Origin: Sedimentisphaerales bacterium
Lineage (GTDB): Bacteria > Planctomycetota > Phycisphaerae > Sedimentisphaerales > Anaerobacaceae
DNA: 33,523 bases
NCBI GenBank assembly: GCA_016936075.1
Contig: JAFGPS010000029.1
Span: 1-33,523, forward strand
Reading direction: 5' to 3'
Notes under the pieces: model-generated
Databases searched by the model: none
What the model was told of the DNA's origin: nothing
Seen by the model: only the letters and a program-made list of their open reading frames with translations
Program-made: the position numbers and the translations under genes
Part shown: positions 18,034 through 26,255 of the stretch, one piece after another
How positions within the stretch are numbered: the first letter of the stretch is position 1
Layout: each line of letters starts with the position of its first letter

Positions 18034-18885
18034 TTAAAATAAAGGCCCTGTGGTATCACCTGGATCAGGTTCATTATTCGGCTCTTCCGGGATAGATAGT
18101 TCTTTCGCCAAAGTCTTAAACTCAAAATACTCAAACGAAGCATCGACATCGGGTGCATACGAAATAGTATCGTTACTCGCAAAAATTCCAATATGAGTTA
18201 CCGGCACATTGAGGCAAGGAATCGTATTATCTTCGGTAAGGCTCGAACCGCCTAATGATATAACAGGATTAAAGTCTATTCCATCTATGCTATTGTACAA
18301 TTTACAGGTATCACCTCTCTTTATTATCCGAAGCCATACTGTTTGCGGAAAAGGGTCGGCATAAAACCACGCATGCTGAGTAATTCCCGAAGCCTCAAGT
18401 CCGGCGGCGAAAATAATCTTTTTCGACGAAGCGGTTGGCCCATAACCATACTCATAATCAAACTTTAAATAATTGTCCTGGTCAAACCAGAGAAGCAGGC
18501 CGGCCTGATTAAATAATTCCTGAGGCTGAAAATTAGAAATACAGGTAGTAACCTGAAAATCCAACGCCTGTGAGACAGGGAAATGAGTTAGAAATACATT
18601 TTTATGACTATTATTAGAATTTTCAAACGTACCTTGCTGAGTCGTAATTGTTAATGAATTTGGCTCTGTATCAAAGGACCAATGACTTTCATCTTCGTTA
18701 AGAATAATCCACGCCAAATCAAATGCGTCATTAAAATCATCGAATAAATAAGCAACCGGAAGCGGCTCAGGCTCCGGACACACGCAATTGCAATCACATG
18801 TATTAGGCTCATCAATAAAGGGTAAAGCTCCCACACAAACATTAAAAAATAACACAAAAACCAATACCGCAATCAACCTTTTCAT
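18034..18885 (-). CDS. Secreted Cys-block protein with one ConA-like (DUF1349-type) domain, paralog C
   Basis: A 283-residue single-domain member of the family: signal peptide (about 1-19), a half-size Cys block (CDCNCVC, residues 30-36), the conserved joint PEPEPLPVAYLFDDFN, and one ConA-like domain (WSFDTEPNSLTITTQQG, QAGLLLWFDQDNYLK, LRIIKRGD). It ends in a Pro/Glu tail (PEEPNNEPDPGDTTG). The full block of paralogs A and B repeats the CDCNCV unit around a YNPD spacer, and here only one unit is present. Start ATG 18885 has GGAAAGGATT upstream. Another ATG five bases earlier is out of frame and stops at once. It is probably exported and glycan-binding. Its own promoter lies at 19072-19100. 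Confidence 0.75.
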   Translation of the reverse strand: MKRLIAVLVFVLFFNVCVGALPFIDEPNTCDCNCVCPEPEPLPVAYLFDDFNDAFDLAWIILNEDESHWSFDTEPNSLTITTQQGTFENSNNSHKNVFLTHFPVSQALDFQVTTCISNFQPQELFNQAGLLLWFDQDNYLKFDYEYGYGPTASSKKIIFAAGLEASGITQHAWFYADPFPQTVWLRIIKRGDTCKLYNSIDGIDFNPVISLGGSSLTEDNTIPCLNVPVTHIGIFASNDTISYAPDVDASFEYFEFKTLAKELSIPEEPNNEPDPGDTTGPLF

Positions 18886-19015
18886 AGCATAATCCTTTCC
18901 TAAAAACATTAATAAAATTAAGTTATTTAAACCTTGAGAAATATTTCTCTAAAAGAATATTCGTTAAATCAGATGGATTTCTCATGCAAATAAGCGCACA
19001 ATAATCCCGAAAAGA

Positions 19016-19045
19016 TTGCTATATTTATTAATATAGTTATCATCG
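19016..19045 (-). promoter_or_regulatory. Conserved leader element of paralog C
   Basis: This is the second copy of the CGATGATAACT...ATATAGCAA block found upstream of paralog B, at the same distance from the start codon and the predicted transcription start. Confidence 0.45.
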
Positions 19046-19071
19046 CGAGGCTTTTTAATTTTGATATGTAT

Positions 19072-19100
19072 ATATTAAACATTCGAAAATAATATTTCAA
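19072..19100 (-). promoter_or_regulatory. Probable promoter of paralog C
   Basis: On the minus strand TTGAAA (19100-19095), a 17-base spacer, then TAATAT (19077-19072). The leader is about 180 nt. With the leader element and the terminator at 19160 it accounts for most of 18886-19254. Confidence 0.45.
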
Positions 19101-19159
19101 CATAAAAATAAAAATAATTGATAAATTATTTCCACTTAAATATTTTATTCATTCATAAA

Positions 19160-19194
19160 AAAATATCCACCAGTTTTTAACTGATGGATATTTT
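19160..19194 (-). terminator. Rho-independent terminator of GH10 xylanase A
   Basis: A 16-bp stem (AAAATATCCACCAGTT pairing with AACTGATGGATATTTT, one G-T wobble), 3-base loop, then a T run on the minus strand, 60 bases after the stop codon. Confidence 0.85.
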
Positions 19195-19254
19195 ATCTAA
19201 CTTTTTTATTTATCAATACGCAAGTCTAAAATCCAGAGAAGCGCATCGTTGTGA

Positions 19255-20643
19255 TTAATCTCTATAATAGTTGTTTTCTTTTGCTTCAATTGCGACATTC
19301 ATAACCGCATCGAAAGCCGGTTTTTCATTATCTTCGCCGTCGAAAAGCAAAGGATTTCCAGATGAACGCCATGAAACCGCGTCATTTACACCCCAGAATA
19401 CAACCAGATCAATAGAATCTTTATGCTTAATAAGAGCCTTGAAAAAACCGGCATAAGCTTCTGACTGACGTTTATCAGCTTCGCTGATAACAGGACCGCC
19501 TGTGACAGATGCATTATCTGCTATATTTGCACCGGTACTTCCCTGACCAGCCGCAGAAAGATTCAAGTCAAGCTCGGTAACATGAATAGGCAGGCCTATT
19601 GTTTCCAGATCAGTTAATACCTCGTCCATCCGCTCAAAAGTTATTTCAGCACTAATATGAGTTTGTGTACCGATTGCATGGATAGGAACACCTTTATCCT
19701 GAAGCTGTTTGACTAATGCTTTCAGTTTGTCACGTCTGCCCTTGTTTTCCAGGCTATAGTCATTATAACGCAAAATTGCATCCGGGTCCGCTTCGTGAGC
19801 AAATGTGAAGGCCAGTTCGATGAAATCTTCACCAATGATTTGTGTCCATTGAGAGTTTCTCAACATATTCGGTGCATCACTGTCACCAAGTGCTTCGTTG
19901 ACAACGTCCCAGACTTTTACTTTACCTTTATAGCGGCCAACTACGGTGTGGATATGCTCGCGCATTGTTTCGATTAATTCTTCACGTGTTGCACGAGGTC
20001 CAGTGTTACCACCACGGCCCATGCCGCCACCGAACATTCCGCCGCCGCCAAACATTCCGGCACCACCGCCAAAGCCGGCACCGCCTCTACCACCACGGGT
20101 ACCACGAGCGCCTCTTGCACCGCCTTGCGGAGCTTGCGGCATTGGAGGAGCAGCTTGTCCGAAAACCTGTGTACCTACATTAAGAACTCTTGATGTTTCC
20201 TCAGTTTCTTCTGCAACACCCTGGAAGAACCATCCTGGAACCTGACTATGCCAGATAAGTGTATGACCGGTTATAAACATGTCATTTTCTTCACCGAACT
20301 TTACAAATGCATCAGCATAGTCGAATACATAGCCTTCCGGACCTCGTTGTGGATGAATATTAGCCGGCTTCATATCGTTCTCACTAACGATACTATTAAA
20401 ATGTTTTTTAACTAAAGCAATATCTTTTTCCGGAGATCTGCCTCCACGTCCGCCTGCAGCGCCGCCGCCTGTGGCGCTCAATACTTGCTGACGATTAATA
20501 GCCACGCCGATTTTGAAATAATCTTTGTATGCATCCTTCAAGGTTGTCGGTGTATCTGCTTTAGCAGCAAACGCATACCCGGCTGTCACACCCAATAAAA
20601 GTAAAATTGCAAAAAATATGATACATGTCTTGTGTGTTTTCAT
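19255..20643 (-). CDS. Secreted GH10 endo-1,4-beta-xylanase A with Gly/Arg-rich insertions
   Basis: Cuts the xylan backbone outside the cell or in the envelope. The 462 residues have a signal peptide (about 1-26, ending AFA) and a GH10 barrel: GHTLIWHSQVPGWFF (126-140), acid/base Glu250 in WDVVNEA, nucleophile Glu357 in HVTELDLN, and substrate-site tryptophans in VVFWGVNDAVSW. Two low-complexity insertions are unusual. A short one (58-69, GGGAAGGRGGR) sits in the first loop, and a long Gly/Arg/Met-rich one (about 174-212) sits between the WHSQ strand and the REELIETMREHI helix, where normal GH10 enzymes have a short loop. Start ATG 20643 has AAGGAAGG upstream. It is a paralog of the next gene, including its promoter region. 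Confidence 0.95.
   Translation of the reverse strand: MKTHKTCIIFFAILLLLGVTAGYAFAAKADTPTTLKDAYKDYFKIGVAINRQQVLSATGGGAAGGRGGRSPEKDIALVKKHFNSIVSENDMKPANIHPQRGPEGYVFDYADAFVKFGEENDMFITGHTLIWHSQVPGWFFQGVAEETEETSRVLNVGTQVFGQAAPPMPQAPQGGARGARGTRGGRGGAGFGGGAGMFGGGGMFGGGMGRGGNTGPRATREELIETMREHIHTVVGRYKGKVKVWDVVNEALGDSDAPNMLRNSQWTQIIGEDFIELAFTFAHEADPDAILRYNDYSLENKGRRDKLKALVKQLQDKGVPIHAIGTQTHISAEITFERMDEVLTDLETIGLPIHVTELDLNLSAAGQGSTGANIADNASVTGGPVISEADKRQSEAYAGFFKALIKHKDSIDLVVFWGVNDAVSWRSSGNPLLFDGEDNEKPAFDAVMNVAIEAKENNYYRD
20008..20124 (-). repeat. Gly/Arg-rich low-complexity tract in xylanase A
   Basis: It encodes GARGARGTRGGRGG followed by GGG/GMFGGG-type repeats. It is locally GC-rich against its AT-rich surroundings and lies inside the GH10 domain. 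Confidence 0.85.
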
Positions 20644-20735
20644 GTGCTTCCTTCCTTTAGTAAAATAATTGAATTGTTGTTTGCTCCTGCCATCAAAGTA
20701 ATATCCAAACTGAATCAATAAAATATTACGTGCGC

Positions 20736-20764
20736 ATTATAACATTAGCGTGAAACTCATGCAA
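20736..20764 (-). promoter_or_regulatory. Promoter of GH10 xylanase A
   Basis: On the minus strand TTGCAT (20764-20759), a 17-base spacer, then a perfect TATAAT (20741-20736). The spacer (GAGTTTCACGCTAATGT) resembles that of the paralog. The leader is about 85 nt. Confidence 0.75.
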
Positions 20765-20794
20765 TCTATATTAATATTATAAGCCGAGATAAAA

Positions 20795-20823
20795 AAATCC
20801 ACCAGCTATTAACTGGTGGATTT
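20795..20823 (-). terminator. Rho-independent terminator of GH10 xylanase B
   Basis: An 11-bp perfect stem (AAATCCACCAG / CTGGTGGATTT) with a 7-base loop and a T7 run on the minus strand, about 70 bases after the stop codon of the gene at 20891. Confidence 0.85.
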
Positions 20824-20890
20824 ATCATTCGAATCGTTTATTTTTTCAACAATACGCAAATCTAAGAATTATATAAACCTATCGTTGCGA

Positions 20891-22249
20891 TTAATCCTGG
20901 TAATAGTTGTTTTCTTTTGCTTCAATTGCGACTTTCATAACTGCATCAAAAGAAGGTTTCTTATTATCTTCGCCGTCGAAGAGTAATGGACTTCCATTAC
21001 GACGCCATGAAACTGCGTCACATACGCCCCAGAACACGACCAAATCAACCGAATCTTTATGTTTAATAAGTGCTTTGAAAAGTTCTGCATATGCTTTTGA
21101 TTGCTGCAGGTCTGCCTGACTTATTAGTCCACCACTTGTTGCTGCTGCATTGTCGGCAAGATTTGCACCTGTGCCTCTCTGCCCACCCATAGAAACGTTC
21201 ATATCGAGTTCAGTTACATGAATTGGAAGACCAAGCGTTTCAAGGTCAGTCAATGTCTCGTCCATCTGCTTAAAAGTTGTGTTGGCGTTAATATGAGTTT
21301 GTGTACCAATTGCATGAATAGGTGCACCTGCATCACGAATAGCCTGAACGATTTTTTTCAACTTTTCACGTCTGTCCCTACCTTCCAGGCCGTAATCGTT
21401 GTAACGAAGAATCGCGTCAGGATCTGCTTCATGAGCAAATTTGAATGCCATTGGAATGAAGTCTTCACCAATAATCTGTACCCATTGAGTGCTTCTATAT
21501 GTTGAGCCGCCATCACCGATAGCTTCGTTGACAACGTCCCACACTTTCACTTTACCTTTATAACGGCCGACTACTGAATGGATATGTTCACGCATTCTTT
21601 CGATTAATTCTTCGCGAGTTGCGCGAGGTCCCATGTTGCCACGTCCGAAACCACCGAACATTCCGCCGCCGGCACCACCGCGTACACCGCGTGTGCCACG
21701 TGCGCCACGTGCGCCGCGAGTTCCTCTTGCACCAGCTTGTGGAGCTTCAGGAGCAACTTGACCAAAAACCTGATTTAAATTCAAAATAGCACTTGTTTCT
21801 TCTTCTGTTTCTGTACCCTCGAAGAACCAGTTCGGAACCTGACTGTGCCAGAGAAGTGTATGTCCGGTTACATACATATCATTATCTTCTCCGAACTTCA
21901 CAAATGCATCACCAAATTCCCATACATAACCTTCCGGTCCCGGATTAGGATGGATGAGAATCGGTTTCAAGTCATTCTCATTTACAATTGCATTAAACTG
22001 TTCTTTAACAATGGCAATATCTTTTACAAGCTGCTCCGGTGTACGATTGGCATTATCAGCCTCAACATCTGTACGGCCGGTTGTAACTAAACGATTGATA
22101 GCTACGCCGATTTTGAAATAGTCTTTATAAGCTTCTTTCAAGGTAGTTGGTGTTTTAGATGCAGCAGGTGTGCCGGCACATCCTACTGATGAACTAATTA
22201 AAACTAACACTACTGCAAATAAGAAGATGCCTGATTTTTGTGCTTTCAT
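20891..22249 (-). CDS. Secreted GH10 endo-1,4-beta-xylanase B with Gly/Arg-rich insertion
   Basis: A 452-residue paralog of xylanase A with the same barrel: GHTLLWHSQVPNWFF, acid/base Glu242 in WDVVNEAIG, nucleophile Glu347 in HVTELDMN, and VVFWGVCDAVSW. The N terminus is a signal peptide that may be a lipoprotein type (ISSSVGC, Cys24), though the lipobox is weak because -3 is Ser. The long Gly/Arg insertion (172-204) is at the same site as in A but made of GARGTRGARGARGTRG units. The short Gly patch of A is absent: the same loop here reads TTGRTDVEADNANRT. Start ATG 22249 has GGAAGGT upstream. Promoter, leader and coding region all match A, so this is a whole-gene duplication. Confidence 0.95.
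   Translation of the reverse strand: MKAQKSGIFLFAVVLVLISSSVGCAGTPAASKTPTTLKEAYKDYFKIGVAINRLVTTGRTDVEADNANRTPEQLVKDIAIVKEQFNAIVNENDLKPILIHPNPGPEGYVWEFGDAFVKFGEDNDMYVTGHTLLWHSQVPNWFFEGTETEEETSAILNLNQVFGQVAPEAPQAGARGTRGARGARGTRGVRGGAGGGMFGGFGRGNMGPRATREELIERMREHIHSVVGRYKGKVKVWDVVNEAIGDGGSTYRSTQWVQIIGEDFIPMAFKFAHEADPDAILRYNDYGLEGRDRREKLKKIVQAIRDAGAPIHAIGTQTHINANTTFKQMDETLTDLETLGLPIHVTELDMNVSMGGQRGTGANLADNAAATSGGLISQADLQQSKAYAELFKALIKHKDSVDLVVFWGVCDAVSWRRNGSPLLFDGEDNKKPSFDAVMKVAIEAKENNYYQD
21638..21736 (-). repeat. Gly/Arg-rich low-complexity tract in xylanase B
   Basis: It encodes tandem GARG/GTRG tetrapeptides and then GGAGGGMFGG. It occupies the same GH10 loop as the tract in xylanase A but has a different repeat unit. 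Confidence 0.85.
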
Positions 22250-22341
22250 GTGTTTACCTTCCTTTCGTAATATAATTGAATTGCTGTTATTCATACCATC
22301 AAAGCGATATCGAAACTGAGTAAATAAAATATTTCCTTGAT

Positions 22342-22370
22342 ATTATAACCTTAGTATGAAATTCCTGCAA
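22342..22370 (-). promoter_or_regulatory. Promoter of GH10 xylanase B
   Basis: On the minus strand TTGCAG (22370-22365), a 17-base spacer, then TATAAT (22347-22342). The spacer and the following ~40 bases (AAATATTTTATT, CAGTTT.GATAT, CTTTGATGG) are shared with xylanase A. The remaining 22371-22558 holds only a small GTGAT/ATCAC hairpin (22483-22497) and no gene. Confidence 0.75.
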
Positions 22371-22558
22371 TGGATTTTAATATGAGTGTCTCAAATTCAA
22401 GAATACTGCATGATTTTTAAGATTTTCCCTTTTAGCTATAAGTAAGGTTATAGTAGTTTCTATGTGAAATAAGGAACATTTTGTGATGATTTATCACTAT
22501 TCTATGGTTTCCATTTGCGATCGTTTTGTTCGCTTGTGTCAGGCTTGGTAGTATAATT

Positions 22559-25474
22559 TCATTGCTCTACGAGCTTTTTGTAATCGGGATGGTCGCGTAA
22601 ATCATCCCAGACCGGATCAATTTTCAACAATGGAACCGTTAACGATGATGGCTTTTCAAGCAGATAATAAAGCTGGTCAATCGCCTTATGGTATTCGCCG
22701 ACCATGACATAAATACGAGCTAAATCCTCAATCCGATAAGGACCAAGAATAGCATCTATATGTGCACCTTCAGTAGGAATATTATATTTTTCTAATATTC
22801 CGCTATCCATAGGAAGACACTTAACACCCCAAATTCCCTCATCAATAGCATCCTGCTTTAGTCCCAATCCGGCATATGCCTTGCCCAAGGCACTGTGATA
22901 ACGGCCATCATCAGGATCCTCATTTTTTTTCTTTTCCAAAATGTCCACAGCATTCAGGTAGTATTCCAGTTTTAATTTTTCATTAACTTTTGCTGTCTGG
23001 TAGTCTTGCTGTTTTAAAGCCTCTTTTTCCATGTATCCATAGATTTCCGCTTGTCGCAGTTCGTTAGGTACAAACCAAGCCATACCATCATAATCTTTCA
23101 ATTCTAAGTCAAACCTATCAAGAGCTTCTAAATATTTACCTTCATAAATGTCGATAAGGACCAACATATTATAAGTCCGATTATCCCATATTCCTGTTTT
23201 CTCAAGTGCACCTTTTAAAACTTTCCTTGCCTGGTCAGTATCTCGCTTCCCCTGAAGATATGTCCAAGCCAACCGACGATGATACAATATATTATCAGGA
23301 GCCAAATTGATGGCCCGTTTGCAGTGCTCCTCTGCCTCTTCATATTTTCTCCGGCACATATTCGTCAATGCTATTTCATCGAGAAAACTGGAATTTACAG
23401 GATTAAGCTTGGAGGCTCTCTCAAGATAATACAATGCCTCATCGAATTTGCCCTGGCGTCTCTTTGCATAAGCTGTCCATGCTGTTGCCCAGACATGATT
23501 GGGATGGCTCATAAGTGCAGTTTTAAATTCTTCCAGAGCATATTCATATTTATAACAGCCCTGGTAGTAATAGCGGCCCATAGCGACGTGTGCCCCAGGC
23601 AGACTTGGTTCAAGCTCAATCGCTCTATCTGCAGCTTTCTTTGCCCTTCGAAGAAGTTCCGGATTCTCGTCATGAAACCAGTACATTTGGGTAAGAGCAT
23701 TCGAAAGCGAAGCATGTGCCTGTGCATATTCGTCCTCAAACTTGATGGCCTCTTCATACATTTCGATGGCTTTTTCATTACCTTCCCTTGTGCCACGACT
23801 GAAATCTTGCTGACCCTGAAGAAAACACCAATAGGCCTCGGTGTTATCTGTATAACCGTAAGCAAGTGCCTTGCGTTCCGGTTCCAGCAGTTTGATGTCC
23901 AAGGCCCGAGCTACCTCCTCAACGATGTCGGATTGCAGCTGGAAAATGTTGCTCATATCCCTATCGTAGGTATCCTGCCACACAATTGTAGAGTCAGCAG
24001 CGTTTATAAGCCTAACGCTTATTTTCACCTGACTGTTTGAATCCGAAGGTCTCTCGCATTGGACTGAACCTTCGAGATAATAATCGAACTTATAAGAATC
24101 TATAGCGTTCGCTATTCCCATCTTTTTGAACTCGATAGCACTTTGGTTTGCGATTACATCAAATGCGTGAATATAACCCAAACGAGTTGTGAGCTCATTG
24201 GTTATACCTTCAGTGAACCAAACTTCCCCCGTAGAATTTACACTATCAAACGGCAGAACCACCAAGCGTATATTCCGTGTTAAAAGTTGGGCTCGCCTAT
24301 TCAAAACGAATTGTGTACCAAGAGCGGCCAGGATGACAATGACAATTGCACCGACAATCATTGCTGCTTTCTTGAGCCTCCGCGAAATTGCCGGTAAAGG
24401 AGCTATCAAAGGTTTACTCAGCGTGTCACTGATCTGGAGGATTATTTCTGTCATGTCTGCAAGACGCTTATCCTGTTCCTTCTCCAAACACAGGTGCAAT
24501 AGGATACGCACATTCTCAGGGATATCCCTAGGCAGAAGCTTCCAGTCAGGTTCACGCTCGATAATGTGGGCCAGTGTGTCTGTGGCAGTTTCACCCTCAA
24601 AGGGAAGCTGACCAGTCAGCATCTGGTACATAATACAGCCAAATGACCAGATATCCGTACGATGATCAGTAGGCTGGCCTCTTGCCTGTTCCGGACTCAT
24701 GTAAGCAGGCGTGCCTATTATATGATGGCGATGTGTGGCTGTTGCTTCGACGTTTCCAGTATCGGCTGTAAAAGGTTTGGCCAGGCCGAAATCCAGCACC
24801 TTAACCTGTCCATCGGGAGTGATCTTGATATTACCGGGTTTGAGGTCTCTGTGGACAATGCCTTTCTTATGTGCAGCAGAAATAGCCTCCGCAATTTGCC
24901 GTCCAATTGATAAGGACTGCTCGAGTGTAAGAGGCTCCCGAGCTATCCGAATTGAAAGCGTTTCGCCCTCTATATATTCAAGAATAAGATAGCTGGTTTT
25001 CGCTTCGTCCTCAATAATATCATGAATGATGGCGATGTTGGGATGGTTCAAAGAGGCCAGCAGTTCAGCTTCACACCTTAACCTTACTTTGGCTTTCGTG
25101 TCGGCAGAGAGTTTGGCGGGGATACCCTTGATAGCAACGGAACGCTTAAGTTTTGTGTCATTTGCCAAATAGACTACACCCATCCCCCCTCGACCAATTA
25201 CCTTCAGTATTTCGAAACTTCCGACTCTCTTACCCAATAAATCCTGATCCACTTCTTCTTCAAAATCACTCGCATCGGCCTGGACAAGTGAATCGAATAA
25301 TGCCTCAATATCTTGTATATCTTGTATCCTCAATCGAAGCTGACATTCAAATTGAGGGTATTGTCCGACAAATTTATCGACATCAGGTTCCTCTCCTCTC
25401 CAGCTTGCATCGACAAATTCCCTCGCAATTTCTTCAATAATCTGCTCCTGATTATCATCAATAGGCGTTGTCAT
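22559..25474 (-). CDS. Transmembrane Ser/Thr protein kinase with TolB-like and TPR domains
   Basis: A 971-residue Hanks-type kinase. An N-terminal ~85-residue segment rich in acidic residues precedes the kinase domain (about 86-350): glycine loop IGRGGMGVVY (93-102), Lys116 in VAIKGI, HRDLKPGN (208-215), DFG (228-230) and SPEQARG. One membrane helix follows (about 370-391, AAMIVGAIVIVILAALG), then a TolB/FlgO-like segment (VVLPFDSVNSTGEVWFTEGI, from about 405) and many TPR-like repeats (YAQAHASLSNAL, ALEEFKTAL, AEEHCKRAINLAP). The kinase is thus cytoplasmic and the TPR sensor part probably extracytoplasmic. ATG 25474 has AGGA upstream and lies inside the end of the ECF sigma gene (17-base overlap). 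The pair likely forms one signalling unit, possibly for the xylan genes beside it. Confidence 0.93.
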   Translation of the reverse strand: MTTPIDDNQEQIIEEIAREFVDASWRGEEPDVDKFVGQYPQFECQLRLRIQDIQDIEALFDSLVQADASDFEEEVDQDLLGKRVGSFEILKVIGRGGMGVVYLANDTKLKRSVAIKGIPAKLSADTKAKVRLRCEAELLASLNHPNIAIIHDIIEDEAKTSYLILEYIEGETLSIRIAREPLTLEQSLSIGRQIAEAISAAHKKGIVHRDLKPGNIKITPDGQVKVLDFGLAKPFTADTGNVEATATHRHHIIGTPAYMSPEQARGQPTDHRTDIWSFGCIMYQMLTGQLPFEGETATDTLAHIIEREPDWKLLPRDIPENVRILLHLCLEKEQDKRLADMTEIILQISDTLSKPLIAPLPAISRRLKKAAMIVGAIVIVILAALGTQFVLNRRAQLLTRNIRLVVLPFDSVNSTGEVWFTEGITNELTTRLGYIHAFDVIANQSAIEFKKMGIANAIDSYKFDYYLEGSVQCERPSDSNSQVKISVRLINAADSTIVWQDTYDRDMSNIFQLQSDIVEEVARALDIKLLEPERKALAYGYTDNTEAYWCFLQGQQDFSRGTREGNEKAIEMYEEAIKFEDEYAQAHASLSNALTQMYWFHDENPELLRRAKKAADRAIELEPSLPGAHVAMGRYYYQGCYKYEYALEEFKTALMSHPNHVWATAWTAYAKRRQGKFDEALYYLERASKLNPVNSSFLDEIALTNMCRRKYEEAEEHCKRAINLAPDNILYHRRLAWTYLQGKRDTDQARKVLKGALEKTGIWDNRTYNMLVLIDIYEGKYLEALDRFDLELKDYDGMAWFVPNELRQAEIYGYMEKEALKQQDYQTAKVNEKLKLEYYLNAVDILEKKKNEDPDDGRYHSALGKAYAGLGLKQDAIDEGIWGVKCLPMDSGILEKYNIPTEGAHIDAILGPYRIEDLARIYVMVGEYHKAIDQLYYLLEKPSSLTVPLLKIDPVWDDLRDHPDYKKLVEQ

Positions 25475-26075
25475 TAGATTTCCTGTAAGTGGCCGCAAGT
25501 GCTACCATCGCACGGGTCGCGAGCATTCTTACTGCGTCGAGACTCATATTCAACCTGGCTCCTACCTCTTCATAGGAAAGGCCCTCGATCTTGGTAAGTA
25601 CGATTACTTCTCTGTAGCGTGGTTTCAATTTGTCCATCGCCTTTTCAAGCCTCACTAAATCCTCTTTTCTGGACATAATAACGCTTGGTGTAGTAGTCTC
25701 TACTGGATCATGAGTTCCACCAACAGTCGTTGGATTATTATTAATAAGTCGAATTTCTTTACGAATGTTACGCTTCTCTGCATACATTCTTCTTAAACTG
25801 CCTCGGAGCTCGTTTTCAGCTATCCTGGATAACCAACGTATAAAATCCCCTTCGTCTCTATAAGTAAAATCCTTCAATCCGCCGAAAGAATGAATTAAAA
25901 CTTCCTGTACCAGATCCATTGATTCAAGCTTAGACCGTAGCTCCCTGCTCATGCGAAATCGCATCATCCATCGCACACGTTCGGCATAAGTGCTGTAAAG
26001 TCTGTTTAGAGCTGATTCATCCCCCTCTTTGGCTAATGTAACTAATTCCCGAGTTTTTTGGTCAAGAGCACACAT
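25458..26075 (-). CDS. ECF-type sigma factor (planctomycete kinase-linked class)
   Basis: A 205-residue alternative sigma factor. Region 2 is at about 28-105 (MDLVQEVLIHSFGGLKDFTY, FIRWLSRIAENELR), followed by a linker, and region 4 is at about 140-195 (LKPRYREVIVLTKIEGLSYEEVG then the helix-turn-helix LNMSLDAVRMLATRA). No anti-sigma factor gene is adjacent. Instead its 3' end overlaps a Ser/Thr kinase gene, the arrangement described for planctomycete ECF groups in which the kinase is thought to control the sigma factor. Start ATG 26075 follows a housekeeping-type promoter at 26116-26143. Target promoters are not evident in this window, because the xylanase promoters look sigma-70-like. Confidence 0.92.
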   Translation of the reverse strand: MCALDQKTRELVTLAKEGDESALNRLYSTYAERVRWMMRFRMSRELRSKLESMDLVQEVLIHSFGGLKDFTYRDEGDFIRWLSRIAENELRGSLRRMYAEKRNIRKEIRLINNNPTTVGGTHDPVETTTPSVIMSRKEDLVRLEKAMDKLKPRYREVIVLTKIEGLSYEEVGARLNMSLDAVRMLATRAMVALAATYRKSNDNAY

Positions 26076-26115
26076 AAAACTTCTCTAACCTCAAGCAATT
26101 ACGGAACTTACATAA

Positions 26116-26143
26116 ATTGTATCCATTTTTAAAAATATTTCAA
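26116..26143 (-). promoter_or_regulatory. Promoter of the ECF sigma-kinase operon
   Basis: On the minus strand TTGAAA (26143-26138), a 16-base spacer, then TACAAT (26121-26116), each 5 of 6 to consensus. The leader is about 34 nt. It reads as a housekeeping promoter. Confidence 0.6.
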
Positions 26144-26255
26144 TAAAAATCGTTCGTTTGCTCGCATTTTCGCATTAATAAGAATAGAGCTAATATAAAG
26201 ATTAAGAATTACGCAAAAGAAAGTAAATAAAATCTATTAATTTTAAAGGAGAAAA

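Noticed and set aside
14066..18885. The three Cys-block genes as a CRISPR-like or DNA repeat array
   Set aside because: The repetition is at the protein-domain level in full-length genes with signal peptides. There are no short equal-spaced direct repeats.
19946..20245. Plus-strand Pro-rich frame opposite the xylanase A Gly tract (also at 32293-32526, minus strand)
   Set aside because: Pro-rich frames are the automatic antisense reading of Gly codons (GGN/NCC). The sense strand carries the GH10 and esterase proteins.
23279..24040. 253-codon plus-strand frame opposite the kinase gene
   Set aside because: It is antisense to the TPR region of the kinase, with Cys/Ile/Phe-rich composition and no ribosome site.
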